DNA of 64,000 nt. Source: a virus. Positions 36,510 to 44,054 of this stretch are shown one piece after another. The translations under genes and the position numbers were made by a program. A model generated the notes under the pieces. The model was not told where the DNA came from and did not search any database. It saw only the letters and a program-made list of their open reading frames with translations. Position 1 is the first letter of the stretch, and the number at the start of each line of letters is the position of its first letter. The DNA lies in IMG/VR virus record IMGVR_UViG_3300037244_000020, positions 1 to 64,000 of that record. The stretch is one strand, 5' to 3'.

Positions 36510-37028
36510 TTAGACGTGTTTCCAAGTCTTGCGCGTGCGGATCGCGTGGACAGTCACATTCGACACACTGTAGCGCGCGCCCAACACTCTGTTCGTGTCC
36601 CTTGACAAACGAATATCCCTCACATCCTGATCTGTCAGCGACGATTTGCCGGACCGTTCGCCTCGTAGCGCCTGGCGGCACGTTGCAGCAGTCTGTATAG
36701 CGTCTGCGTGCGTTCCCCAGCGAAGGTTGCTGATGCGATTGTCCGCGTAATCACCATTGGCGTGCAAGCCTGATAAGCCATCAGGACACGCGCCTGAAAA
36801 CGCTTCCAACACTAAGCGATGAACCAGAAACCGCTGAGTCACGCTGTCTTTGCACAGTGTTACCTGCCAACGACCTTGATTGTTCTTGCCAGGTTTCAGC
36901 AGTTGCTTCGGTTTGCGTGTGCCAGATGCTGTCGCTTCGGCGGTCAGTCTAACCAAGCTGCGAACACGACCATCGTCGCTGACCTGGTACAGACCGATGT
37001 AGCTGATAACGTCTCGCCATTGTTCCAT
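36510..37028 (-). CDS. HNH homing endonuclease with NUMOD4 motif, 172 aa
   Basis: N-terminal WRDVISYIGLYQVSDDGRVR is NUMOD4. FLVHRLVLEAFSG, then LHANGDYADNRISNLRW, is the HNH motif with an H..N..D-N..N..W pattern. The C-terminus VLGARYSVSNVTVHAIRTRK is an HTH shared in plan with the GIY-YIG gene at 39056. It stands alone at the junction of the two gene arms, with its own promoter. Confidence 0.85.
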   Translation of the reverse strand: MEQWRDVISYIGLYQVSDDGRVRSLVRLTAEATASGTRKPKQLLKPGKNNQGRWQVTLCKDSVTQRFLVHRLVLEAFSGACPDGLSGLHANGDYADNRISNLRWGTHADAIQTAATCRQALRGERSGKSSLTDQDVRDIRLSRDTNRVLGARYSVSNVTVHAIRTRKTWKHV

Positions 37029-37058
37029 GATTGATAACCTCTGTTGTGGGTGTTGGCG

Positions 37059-37087
37059 AGTATAATCGTTGTTAAGTATGACTGCAA
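37059..37087 (-). promoter_or_regulatory. Promoter (TTGCAG, 17 nt, TATACT)
   Basis: Minus-strand TTGCAG (37087-37082), 17-nt spacer, TATACT (37064-37059), driving the HNH endonuclease gene. Confidence 0.7.
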
Positions 37088-37199
37088 GCTGCGATGTAAG
37101 TCATTGATTCATATGTGTTTGTCTGTGTTAAACCTATGTCAAACGCATTTGTCATAAACAAGTTTATCGCTCAATCGTTCTGTGCAGCGCATTTCGCGC

Positions 37200-37227
37200 T
37201 TGCACACGTCTATAAACGGTGTATACT
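37200..37227 (+). promoter_or_regulatory. Late operon promoter (TTGCAC, 16 nt, TATACT)
   Basis: TTGCAC (37200-37205), 16-nt spacer, TATACT (37222-37227). It carries the same -35 as the leftward promoters. It points to terS and the head genes. Confidence 0.75.
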
Positions 37228-37325
37228 TAGTTCATTGACAACGGACTGACCTAAGCAATGACATGAATAGATTGATCATGACCTCGATCGATGCTGACCT
37301 GACCAAACGATAGCTTTGGCAGTCA

Positions 37326-37348
37326 CGATGACCGTGTTGCGGTCATCG
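37326..37348 (+). other. 9-bp perfect hairpin before terS
   Basis: CGATGACCG and CGGTCATCG pair around TGTTG. T6 lies about 25 bases on, too far for a standard terminator. It contains a TGACC motif found nearby, so it may be a terminase or regulator binding site. Confidence 0.5.
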
Positions 37349-37474
37349 ATGCGCTCGGCCTACCCCCACCCCCCTTTTTTGCTCGGCGCGGCGCGTGGTA
37401 TCCTCGCGTCTGTGGTATGTCAAGTTTTTCGAGTTTGTCACATTACAATAAGCTTACAGCGGGGTAACGAGAGC

Positions 37475-38203
37475 ATGACCTACGATTGCAAAGATCTGAC
37501 CGAGCGGCAGCGCAAGTTCTGCGAAGAGTACATCGTAGACCTGAACGGACGCGCCGCTGCCGAGCGCGCTGGCTATGCCCCGAACGGCGGCCAGGTCACG
37601 AACCTTCTCAAGCTCCCGCACGTCAAGGCATACGTCGACTATCTCAGCGACGAGCGCGCCAAGCGTGTCGGCGTGACTTCCGACTTCATCCTAGAGCGCC
37701 TGCTCGCCATGGCGACGGTCGACGTCAACGACCTCGTCCAGTACCGACGCCACTGTTGTCGACACTGCTACGGCGAGGACTTCCGATATCAGTGGACCGA
37801 CGCTGAGTACGAGCGCGCCGTCAAAGAGGCCACGGACCGTCACCTCCCCATCCCCGAGGCACCTGGCGGAAACGGCTACGACCGCACCAAAGACGCCAAC
37901 CCCGACTGCCCAGAGTGCCGTGGACAGGGTAAAGGCGAGGTGTTCGCTGCCGACACGCGCAAGATGTCACCTGAAGCGAAGATGTTGTACGATGGCGCCA
38001 AAGTGGGCCGCGACGGCTTGGAGATCAAGACGCTCGATCGGCTGCGCATTTACGAACTGATCGGTAAGCACATCGGCATGTTCAAGGACAAGGTCGAGCA
38101 CAGTGGCAAGATCGAGAATACCGGCCCGGTGCTGAACTTGACACTCGCTGCGCCGCCGGGGACGAAGATCGCGGAAAATTCCCAAGAACCCACCAAGGAG
38201 TGA
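37475..38203 (+). CDS. terS: Terminase small subunit, 242 aa
   Basis: ATG 37475 gives MTYDCKDLTERQRKFCEEYI. The LTERQRKFCEEYIVDLNGRAA and AERAGYA segments form the Terminase_2-type HTH. A Cys pair (CRHCYG) and PDCPECRGQGKG form a zinc site usual in this subfamily. An upstream extension is unsupported. TerS recognises the packaging site and loads TerL. Confidence 0.9.
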   Translation: MTYDCKDLTERQRKFCEEYIVDLNGRAAAERAGYAPNGGQVTNLLKLPHVKAYVDYLSDERAKRVGVTSDFILERLLAMATVDVNDLVQYRRHCCRHCYGEDFRYQWTDAEYERAVKEATDRHLPIPEAPGGNGYDRTKDANPDCPECRGQGKGEVFAADTRKMSPEAKMLYDGAKVGRDGLEIKTLDRLRIYELIGKHIGMFKDKVEHSGKIENTGPVLNLTLAAPPGTKIAENSQEPTKE

Positions 38204-38211
38204 CGTTACAA

Positions 38212-38439
38212 ATGGCTGACAAGCATGCAAACAAAACCCCGGCAATGCTGCGCGATCTCGCGGACGATATTGAGAAGGGCGTGCACGGGAAGGTCCACGC
38301 AGCAGCCGTCGTTCTGGAGTCTGAAGGCTTTCCCGTTTTCGGGTTTGGCGAAACCGGAGAGGGCATGAGCAATGTCAGCGAGTTGTTCAGCCTTGCGCAC
38401 CACAAGATGGTGATGCTGAGGTTGGAGTCGAGGGAGTAG
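38212..38439 (+). CDS. Hypothetical protein, 75 aa
   Basis: ATG 38212 lies 11 bases after AAGGAG. NKTPAMLRDLADDIEKGVHG followed by VFGFGETGEG is a small conserved phage protein of unknown role. It lies between terS and the Tad2-like gene. Confidence 0.6.
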   Translation: MADKHANKTPAMLRDLADDIEKGVHGKVHAAAVVLESEGFPVFGFGETGEGMSNVSELFSLAHHKMVMLRLESRE

Positions 38440-38472
38440 CCCCTTAACCTTACAATTATTACAGAGACTCCC

Positions 38473-38910
38473 ATGTCCCGCGTCCCTCCCAGAAGCTGGA
38501 ACGAAACGTTCGGCACAGCCTACGAGCACCTCAAAGCTGGCCGACGTGCAGCGCGCCTTGGCTGGAACAGCAACCGGGTGTGGCTCGAAGCCCTAAGCGA
38601 TACCGCGACCGTCATCCTGCATAAGGACGGCGTGCGCACCGACTGGGTGCCGGATGCGGGCGATCTCATCAGCAACGATTGGCATGTCTTCCCACCCCTT
38701 GAAAGGAGCTTAACCATGACCACCACGCCTAGCAGAGAAGCCCGCGAAGTAGCAGCAAGCCGCCTTAGTCCCGCCAGCTACGCGAACGTCGACGACTATA
38801 TCGCGGCCGTCGACAAGCTCGCTCGGTATATCGAGCATGGCAACTTTAAGGACACCGACAACCAGCCACACGTCACCGCAGCAGTCACGAATGTGATGAA
38901 TGTTCGGTAA
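38473..38910 (+). CDS. Tad2-like (DUF2829) Thoeris anti-defence candidate, 145 aa
   Basis: Residues 8-78 (FGTAYEHLKAGRRAARLGWN, then RVWLEA and PDAGDLISNDWHVF) match DUF2829, the fold of Tad2. Tad2 proteins bind and sequester the cyclic-ADP-ribose-type signal of Thoeris immunity. A second domain of about 65 residues (SREAREVAASRLSP...) follows without a recognised match. Activity is not shown by sequence. It lies between terS and the GIY-YIG endonuclease. Confidence 0.7.
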   Translation: MSRVPPRSWNETFGTAYEHLKAGRRAARLGWNSNRVWLEALSDTATVILHKDGVRTDWVPDAGDLISNDWHVFPPLERSLTMTTTPSREAREVAASRLSPASYANVDDYIAAVDKLARYIEHGNFKDTDNQPHVTAAVTNVMNVR

Positions 38911-38932
38911 ATAACCCCGATTTAACCTCAAC

Positions 38933-38956
38933 GAAACCGCCCACTGAGGCGGTTTC
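38933..38956 (+). terminator. Hairpin after the Tad2-like gene
   Basis: GAAACCGCC (38933-38941) and GGCGGTTTC (38948-38956) pair around 6 nt. T-run is short (TTTC inside the arm), so termination may be partial. A TATTAT follows that could be a -10. Confidence 0.55.
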
Positions 38957-38983
38957 ATGCTATTATAGCAACGCACGTCTAGG

Positions 38984-39060
38984 GTCATTCCCGAAAAGCT
39001 GGCTATCCACCGGCCTGACGTGTCTCCTCAGTGGATATCGATTGGGAAATCGGGAATGAC
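38984..39060 (+). promoter_or_regulatory. RNA hairpin enclosing the GIY-YIG start codon
   Basis: GTCATTCCCGA (38984-38994) pairs with TCGGGAATGAC (39050-39060), which contains the ATG and the GGGA ribosome site. An inner stem pairs TATCCAC (39004-39010) with GTGGATA (39031-39037). Folded RNA would block translation, as is known for several phage homing endonuclease genes. Confidence 0.7.
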
Positions 39061-39907
39061 AGACCAGACAAACTGGCCCAAACGCGGTGACGGCATTTGT
39101 GGCATCTACGCGATTGAAAATCTCATCGACGGGAAGTTCTACGTCGGGCAGTCTGCGGACATGAGATCAAGGTGGGACGTTCACCTTTATATGCTCAGAA
39201 AAGGAACGGCGAGCACGAAATTGTTGCGCGCATGGCGAAAGCACGGTGCGGAGAATTTCAGGTTCTTTGCCGTGGAAGAATGCTCAGTCGAAGATCTTAC
39301 AGCGCGAGAGCAAGCGTGGATCGACACGTTCGACGCTGTGAAGAAGGGCTACAATATCAGTCCCTTGGCGAATTGCACGCGCGGGGTGAAGCACACGGCC
39401 GAGGCCCGCGCTAACATGTCAAAGGCGCAACTTGAGATAAACTCACGCCCCGGCGCAAAGGAGCGACGAGTAGCTGTGGCAACGAAGGCTTGGGAAGACC
39501 CGGATGCTTTAGCCCGAAAGAGCGCGGCCAGCAAGAAATCAAGGAACAAGCCAGAGGCAAAGGCCAGGCAATCCAAGGTATCAAAGGACCAGTGGGCAGA
39601 CCCGGAAGGCAGGGAGCGTCGTCTGGATGCCTTAGTAAAGTGGTGGGCAGACCCTGACGCGAAAGCTAGTAGGCTAATGCTCCTGCAGAGTGGACGCACC
39701 CCAGAGGTAGAGGCGCAAAGGAAGGAGGCCGCAAAGGCAGCGAGGAGAGCCAGTGCGATCCTCGCTGTGGAAGACGTCTTGGAGATCCGCGCCAGATACG
39801 TATTCCGATGTCCGGCAAATGGAGGGAAAGCACTCGCAAAGGAGTTCGGAGTGTCCAACACGTACATCAGCAACATTATCGTGCGAAAGGTTTGGAAGGA
39901 CATCTAA
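39056..39907 (+). CDS. GIY-YIG homing endonuclease with NUMOD3 repeats, 283 aa
   Basis: From ATG 39056, GICGIYAIENLIDGKFYVGQ is the GIY-YIG catalytic start, with R near SRWDVH and E in TAREQAWIDTF as other active residues. KHTAEARANMSKAQ is a NUMOD3-type segment. Repeated ADPEGRERR/WADPDAKASR helices and a C-terminal HTH (LAKEFGVSNTYISNIIVRK) give target recognition. It lies directly before terL, which is interrupted by a hairpin insert at 40020-40076. Earlier ATG start is unlikely because the hairpin controls 39056. Confidence 0.9.
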   Translation: MTDQTNWPKRGDGICGIYAIENLIDGKFYVGQSADMRSRWDVHLYMLRKGTASTKLLRAWRKHGAENFRFFAVEECSVEDLTAREQAWIDTFDAVKKGYNISPLANCTRGVKHTAEARANMSKAQLEINSRPGAKERRVAVATKAWEDPDALARKSAASKKSRNKPEAKARQSKVSKDQWADPEGRERRLDALVKWWADPDAKASRLMLLQSGRTPEVEAQRKEAAKAARRASAILAVEDVLEIRARYVFRCPANGGKALAKEFGVSNTYISNIIVRKVWKDI

Positions 39908-39947
39908 TGCTACAATGCGGGAAATTAAGCTACAAAGGCTCCCCGCA

Positions 39948-40037
39948 ATGAATTTGAGTCTTCATCAACGCCAATCAGAAGCTTTCACTTCGAAAGCGAC
40001 GGAGATTTTGTATGGGGGCGGGTGGTGCCTCTGCTAG
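39948..40037 (+). CDS. terL: Terminase large subunit, N-terminal fragment (29 aa, ends at UAG in insert)
   Basis: ATG 39948 gives MNLSLHQRQSEAFTSKATEI, then LYGG, the expected N-terminus and start of the P-loop region of TerL. It then enters the 57-nt insert and stops at TAG 40035-40037. The frame is the same as the downstream part, so the two are one gene interrupted. Confidence 0.85.
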   Translation: MNLSLHQRQSEAFTSKATEILYGGGWCLC

Positions 40038-40063
40038 AAGGTTTGGCAGAGGCACCACCCGCC
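40017..40063 (+). repeat. 18-bp perfect hairpin inserted in the terL P-loop codons
   Basis: GGCGGGTGGTGCCTCTGC (40017-40034) and GCAGAGGCACCACCCGCC (40046-40063) pair perfectly around an 11-nt loop starting with TAG. The extra sequence is 40020-40076, 57 nt. Without it, terL would read LYGG-AAGGGKSH without a break. Confidence 0.9.
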
Positions 40064-40070
40064 TTCTTCA

Positions 40071-41420
40071 ATGAGCGCCGCAGGCGGAGGCAAGTCCCAT
40101 TTGCTTCGCGTAGCGTCGATCGCATGGTGTGCCGACATTCCGGGCATCCAAATAGCCCTGTTCCGCAGGCTCAGTGACGACATCACGAAGAACCATTTAA
40201 CTGGGGTTTCCGGGTATCCCGAGCTTCTGGCCGACTGGGTGAAGGCAGGGCATGTGAAAATCAATTTTTCGGCCCGTACAATAACTTTTTGGAACGGGTC
40301 GAAGATCCATCTTTGTCACTGCCAGTACGAGTCCGACGTATCGAAGTATCAGGGAGCAGAGTTCCAAGTTGAAATGTTTGACGAGGGAACCCACTTCTCC
40401 GAGACCATCTACAGGTACCTGCGAGGGCGGCTGCGCATGGGCGCACTGAAACTCCCGGAAAAGTATGTTGGGATGTTTCCCCGGATTTTGATAGGGTCGA
40501 ATCCTGGATCGGTCGGGCATGCCTGGGTCAAAGCGTCTTTCGTTGACATGGCGCCCCCGATGGAACTGGTGCAAATGCCGAAAAACGAAGGGGGTCTCAT
40601 TCGGCAGTTCATACCCGCGAAACTGGAAGACAACCCGACGTTGATGGAAAGCGATCCGATGTATGCGGATCGCTTGGAGGGTCTCGGTCGACCTGAACTC
40701 GTCAAAGCCCTTCGTGACGGGGACTGGAACATAGTTGCAGGGGGTATGTTCGACGACGTGTTCTCTACTAAGCACCAAGTTCTTGCCCCCTTCGAGATTC
40801 CTCGCACCTGGAGGATCGACAGGTCATTTGATTGGGGTTCAGGAAAACCCTTCGCGGTGTTGTGGTTCGCCGAGTCAGACGGGTCGTCCGTTCGCCTTGC
40901 AGACGGCTCCGAGCGTAACTTCCCACGAGGGTCGATCTTCCAGATCTCTGAGTGGTATGGCAGTAACGGCAAACCCAATGAGGGTCTGCGCATGATGAAT
41001 GCGGAAATTGCACGCGGCGTGAAGGAGCGCGATTTAGCTATGAAGCGCATCGTCCATGCTGGCCCCGGCGACAACTCGATAAATGACGTAATCAACGGCA
41101 CGAGCATTGCAGACGAGATGGCGCGTGCGCCGAATTACATCCGCTGGACGCCATCTGACAAGAACCCAGGCAGCCGGAAGCACGGGTGGGACATCCTGCG
41201 AAAGCTGCTGAAGAACGCAATTGATAGGCCGCTGGAAGAGCCGGGTTTCTACATTTTCGACACCTGTCGAAACACGATCCGTACGCTTCCGGTCTTACCT
41301 CGCCACGCCACCAAAGACGGGGATCTTGACTCCGACGCGGAAGACCATATTGCAGATGCAATTCGCTACCGTGTCTCCGCCAAAAAACGCACGATGACCG
41401 TCAGCGGCCTCGCTATATAA
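40071..41420 (+). CDS. terL: Terminase large subunit, main part, 449 aa
   Basis: Coding from ATG 40071, or from the insert end. AAGGGKSH is the end of Walker A; VEMFDEGTHF is Walker B; IGSNPGSVGH is the coupling motif; RSFDWGSG, GPGDNSI and DAEDHIADAIRY are the RNase H-like nuclease motifs. This ATPase packages DNA and cuts concatemers. The region before the P-loop is separated by the hairpin insert. Production of full protein requires bypass, readthrough, RNA removal or reinitiation at 40071; no ribosome site is evident there. Confidence 0.95.
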   Translation: MSAAGGGKSHLLRVASIAWCADIPGIQIALFRRLSDDITKNHLTGVSGYPELLADWVKAGHVKINFSARTITFWNGSKIHLCHCQYESDVSKYQGAEFQVEMFDEGTHFSETIYRYLRGRLRMGALKLPEKYVGMFPRILIGSNPGSVGHAWVKASFVDMAPPMELVQMPKNEGGLIRQFIPAKLEDNPTLMESDPMYADRLEGLGRPELVKALRDGDWNIVAGGMFDDVFSTKHQVLAPFEIPRTWRIDRSFDWGSGKPFAVLWFAESDGSSVRLADGSERNFPRGSIFQISEWYGSNGKPNEGLRMMNAEIARGVKERDLAMKRIVHAGPGDNSINDVINGTSIADEMARAPNYIRWTPSDKNPGSRKHGWDILRKLLKNAIDRPLEEPGFYIFDTCRNTIRTLPVLPRHATKDGDLDSDAEDHIADAIRYRVSAKKRTMTVSGLAI

Positions 41421-41444
41421 TCGCGGAAAATCACAGGACGAAAC

Positions 41445-42998
41445 ATGACCGTCAACTTCACTGCGACGACCCCTGAGGGGTTTCCGCCACCAGTCCAACA
41501 ACTGATTCAAGGCAATGCTAACGACGTGCGCGAACCAAGCCGCGTCGTGCAGAACATGATGGTCAACTGGCTCAAGGTCACGACGTTGCTCGGCGGCACC
41601 AAGGCGATGCGGGAGGCTGCGACCATCTTCCTCCCCAAGTGGCGCCGGGAAGAGCCGAATGACTACGCGCTGCGCCTGAAGACGACGGTGTTGTTCAACT
41701 GCTTCGGCCATACGGTAGACGGCCTAGGCGGCAAGCCTTTCGTGCGGCCGCTGGGCTGGTCGACGGATATGTCTCCAGAGGTTGAGGCGTGGTTCCCCAA
41801 CATCGACCTGACGGGTCGCAGCTTTCACGTCTTCGCGCAGGAAGTCTTCAAGTTCTCACTTGCCTACGGCCTGTCGCATGTGCTGATTGACTATCCGGTG
41901 ACTGCGGGGAAGGTGCGTACCGTCGCTGATGAAAAAGCGATCGGCGCCCGCCCCTACCTAGTCCACGTCAAGGCCAACCAGATTCTCGGCTGGCGCTCGA
42001 CGATGAAAAATGGCGGCGAAGTGCTGACGCAAGTTCGCATCCTTGAGACCTGCGAAGTGGAAGATGGCCCGTTTGCCACGCGAACCGTCGAGCAGGTCCG
42101 CGTGTTGGAGCCGGGAACGTGGACGACCTACCGGCTAAAGCCCAAGCAGGCGCTTGTCACTCAGATCAGCCCGTCATCCAATGATCCGCAAGAGTGGGCG
42201 GTGTTCGATAGCGGCACCACGTCGCTCGACTACATCCCGCTCATCACTTTTTACGCACGCCGTACAGGTTTCATGACGGCGGACTCGCCGCTAATCGACA
42301 TCGCGGACCTGAATATCCTGCACTGGCAGGTCGGGTCAGACATGTATTCGGTGCTGCACACCGCGAGCGTGCCGATTTTGACGATCACCGGCGTCGAAGG
42401 CAATGACGATGGCGAAGCGACTCTGGAAATCGGCACGGCGTCGGCGCTGAAGTTACCACAGGGCGCAACGGCACGCTTTACAGAGCACAGCGGGAAGGCT
42501 GTCGGGTCGGCGCTGACCGCACTCGGCACGATGGAAGAGCAGATGCGTCTGCTCGGTGCCGAGTTGCTTGTGAAGAAGCCGGGGCAGGCGACCGCGACGC
42601 AGGCTACGCTCGACACGAGCCAGCAGCGGTCGGAACTCCAGGCTATCACTAGCGTATTCGAGGATACGTTGGATCAGATCGTCGGGGTCATGGCGGCATG
42701 GGGCAATATCCAGAACTTCACGGGCAACATGCAGGTCTATGACGACTTCCTGCTCGCGGCCGACGACGCGGTGCAAGAAGCGCTGCTATTCTCGATCGTG
42801 ACGGCAGGTCTGCTCTCGCCGCAGTCGTTCTTTGAAGCCATGCAGCGGCGTAACGTGTATGACACTGACATGACTTGGGAGCAAGAGCAGGAGCGTATCA
42901 AGGCGCAGCCGCTGCCAGCGCCGTCCCTGCTGCAACCGAAGGTGGCAGGCATTCCGAAGGTGGCGTCAAGTTCTACTTTGGCGCAGTTGAGTGATTGA
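41445..42998 (+). CDS. Portal protein, DUF4055 family, 517 aa
   Basis: Starts MTVNFTATTPEGFPPPVQQL. KAMREAATIFLPKW, RLKTTVLFNCFGHTVDGLGG and FSLAYGLSHVLIDYP are typical of DUF4055 portals found in siphoviruses. The portal is the packaging vertex dodecamer. It follows terL by 24 bases. Confidence 0.9.
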   Translation: MTVNFTATTPEGFPPPVQQLIQGNANDVREPSRVVQNMMVNWLKVTTLLGGTKAMREAATIFLPKWRREEPNDYALRLKTTVLFNCFGHTVDGLGGKPFVRPLGWSTDMSPEVEAWFPNIDLTGRSFHVFAQEVFKFSLAYGLSHVLIDYPVTAGKVRTVADEKAIGARPYLVHVKANQILGWRSTMKNGGEVLTQVRILETCEVEDGPFATRTVEQVRVLEPGTWTTYRLKPKQALVTQISPSSNDPQEWAVFDSGTTSLDYIPLITFYARRTGFMTADSPLIDIADLNILHWQVGSDMYSVLHTASVPILTITGVEGNDDGEATLEIGTASALKLPQGATARFTEHSGKAVGSALTALGTMEEQMRLLGAELLVKKPGQATATQATLDTSQQRSELQAITSVFEDTLDQIVGVMAAWGNIQNFTGNMQVYDDFLLAADDAVQEALLFSIVTAGLLSPQSFFEAMQRRNVYDTDMTWEQEQERIKAQPLPAPSLLQPKVAGIPKVASSSTLAQLSD

Positions 42999-42999
42999 T

Positions 43000-43965
43000 A
43001 TGAGACCCGCCTTCGCCACCGCTGTAGCTGCTTTGTTCATCGACCACGGAGTGCGTTTGGTCCAGACGGCGGATGGTCTGACGCAAGACGCCAACGACCG
43101 TTTAAGAGAAGCCGCTGATGTGATTGGGGCGCTTCTGCTCGCCACCGACTTCTCGAACTCGACGGACGTGACCAGCACGCTTGTGATCATCAAGTCGACC
43201 ATCGAGGATGCCTATCAGCAGATCGCTGCGGAATCTTCAAAAAGTCTTTCGGGCCTGCCCGCCATAGAATCACAGTTCGTCGTCTCGGCGATCAACAAGG
43301 AAGCCGAGCAGGTTTTGATGCGGTCTCCTCGCCTGACCGTGACCGAGCCACACCTCGATGGCGTTCCGGTCTCGGCCTGGTGGGATGCGCAACAGAAAGA
43401 CACGGTCGCAAAACTCGTAGCGACCGTGCGCGTCGGCATCACGGCAGGGCGGGTAGCCCAGGAGATTGCGAACATGATGGTCGCGGCGAACGGGCCAATG
43501 GCAGGAGCGATGAGGAACGCTGAGACGCTCACGCACACCGCCGTGCAGCGCGTCGCGATGGATACGCGCAACGCGGTGCTGACTGCCAATAAGAGTGTCG
43601 TAGAAGGGCTGCAGGTCGTCGCCGTGCTCGACTCACGGACTTGCGCGCAGTGTCTGGCCTACGACGGGGCGACTTACGATCGCAGCGGCGAGCCAGTTGG
43701 CGACACGACGCTGCCGTTTAACGGAGGGCCAGCCTTTCACTTTCATTGCCGATGCGGTACGGTGCCGATCTTCCTCGACCAGCCGCCTCCCGAGAAGCTA
43801 ACCGCCGAAGCGTGGCTCGACAGTCGTACCGAAGCGCAGCAAGACGACATGCTCGGGGAAGGGCGCGCTGCACTCTACCGGAAGGGAAGTTTGACGCTCA
43901 GAGATTTGGTTTCTGGGACAGGAACTCAACTTTCTCTAGCGCAACTTAGAGAAAAGTACAACTGA
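43000..43965 (+). CDS. Minor head protein (Mu gpF-like), about 321 aa
   Basis: ATG 43000 or GTG 42991 overlapping the portal stop. The C-terminal half has DTRNAVLTANKSVVEGLQVV, LDSRTCAQCLAYDGATYD and FHFHCRCGTVPIF, which match phage Mu F-like minor head proteins with a zinc-type Cys/His set. It is probably ejected or head-bound. Confidence 0.85.
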   Translation: MRPAFATAVAALFIDHGVRLVQTADGLTQDANDRLREAADVIGALLLATDFSNSTDVTSTLVIIKSTIEDAYQQIAAESSKSLSGLPAIESQFVVSAINKEAEQVLMRSPRLTVTEPHLDGVPVSAWWDAQQKDTVAKLVATVRVGITAGRVAQEIANMMVAANGPMAGAMRNAETLTHTAVQRVAMDTRNAVLTANKSVVEGLQVVAVLDSRTCAQCLAYDGATYDRSGEPVGDTTLPFNGGPAFHFHCRCGTVPIFLDQPPPEKLTAEAWLDSRTEAQQDDMLGEGRAALYRKGSLTLRDLVSGTGTQLSLAQLREKYN

Positions 43966-44054
43966 TTCTGTAAAATTTGGTATGATGCGGGCATTTGCTA
44001 GCGTGTGGACACAGGCTAGCGCAACGGGCGGGATCGCCTTTTATTTAAAGCCGG

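Larger units (their letters stand above)
37088..37474. other. Divergent control region before the late operon
   Basis: No gene is supported. It contains the rightward promoter at 37200, TGACC motifs near 37246, 37278 and 37294 (TGACCTAAG, TGACCTCG, TGACCTGACC), and the hairpin at 37326-37348, followed by a C-run and TTTTTT. It is just upstream of terS, where cos or pac sites are often found. Confidence 0.55.

Noticed and set aside
37316-37474. N-terminal extension of the terminase small subunit
   Set aside because: The extension would read through a hairpin and a C/T-run and has no ribosome site. The family start fits ATG 37475.
40017-40063. terL hairpin as an ordinary intrinsic terminator
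   Set aside because: It sits inside the conserved P-loop codons and is followed only by TTCTTC. A terminator there would silence the terminase.
39948-41420. Genome-wide recoding of UAG as sense codon to explain the terL break
   Set aside because: Other genes end in TAG at natural ends, for example the coat gene (46056-46058, followed by another TAG) and the 38-aa gene at 35044.
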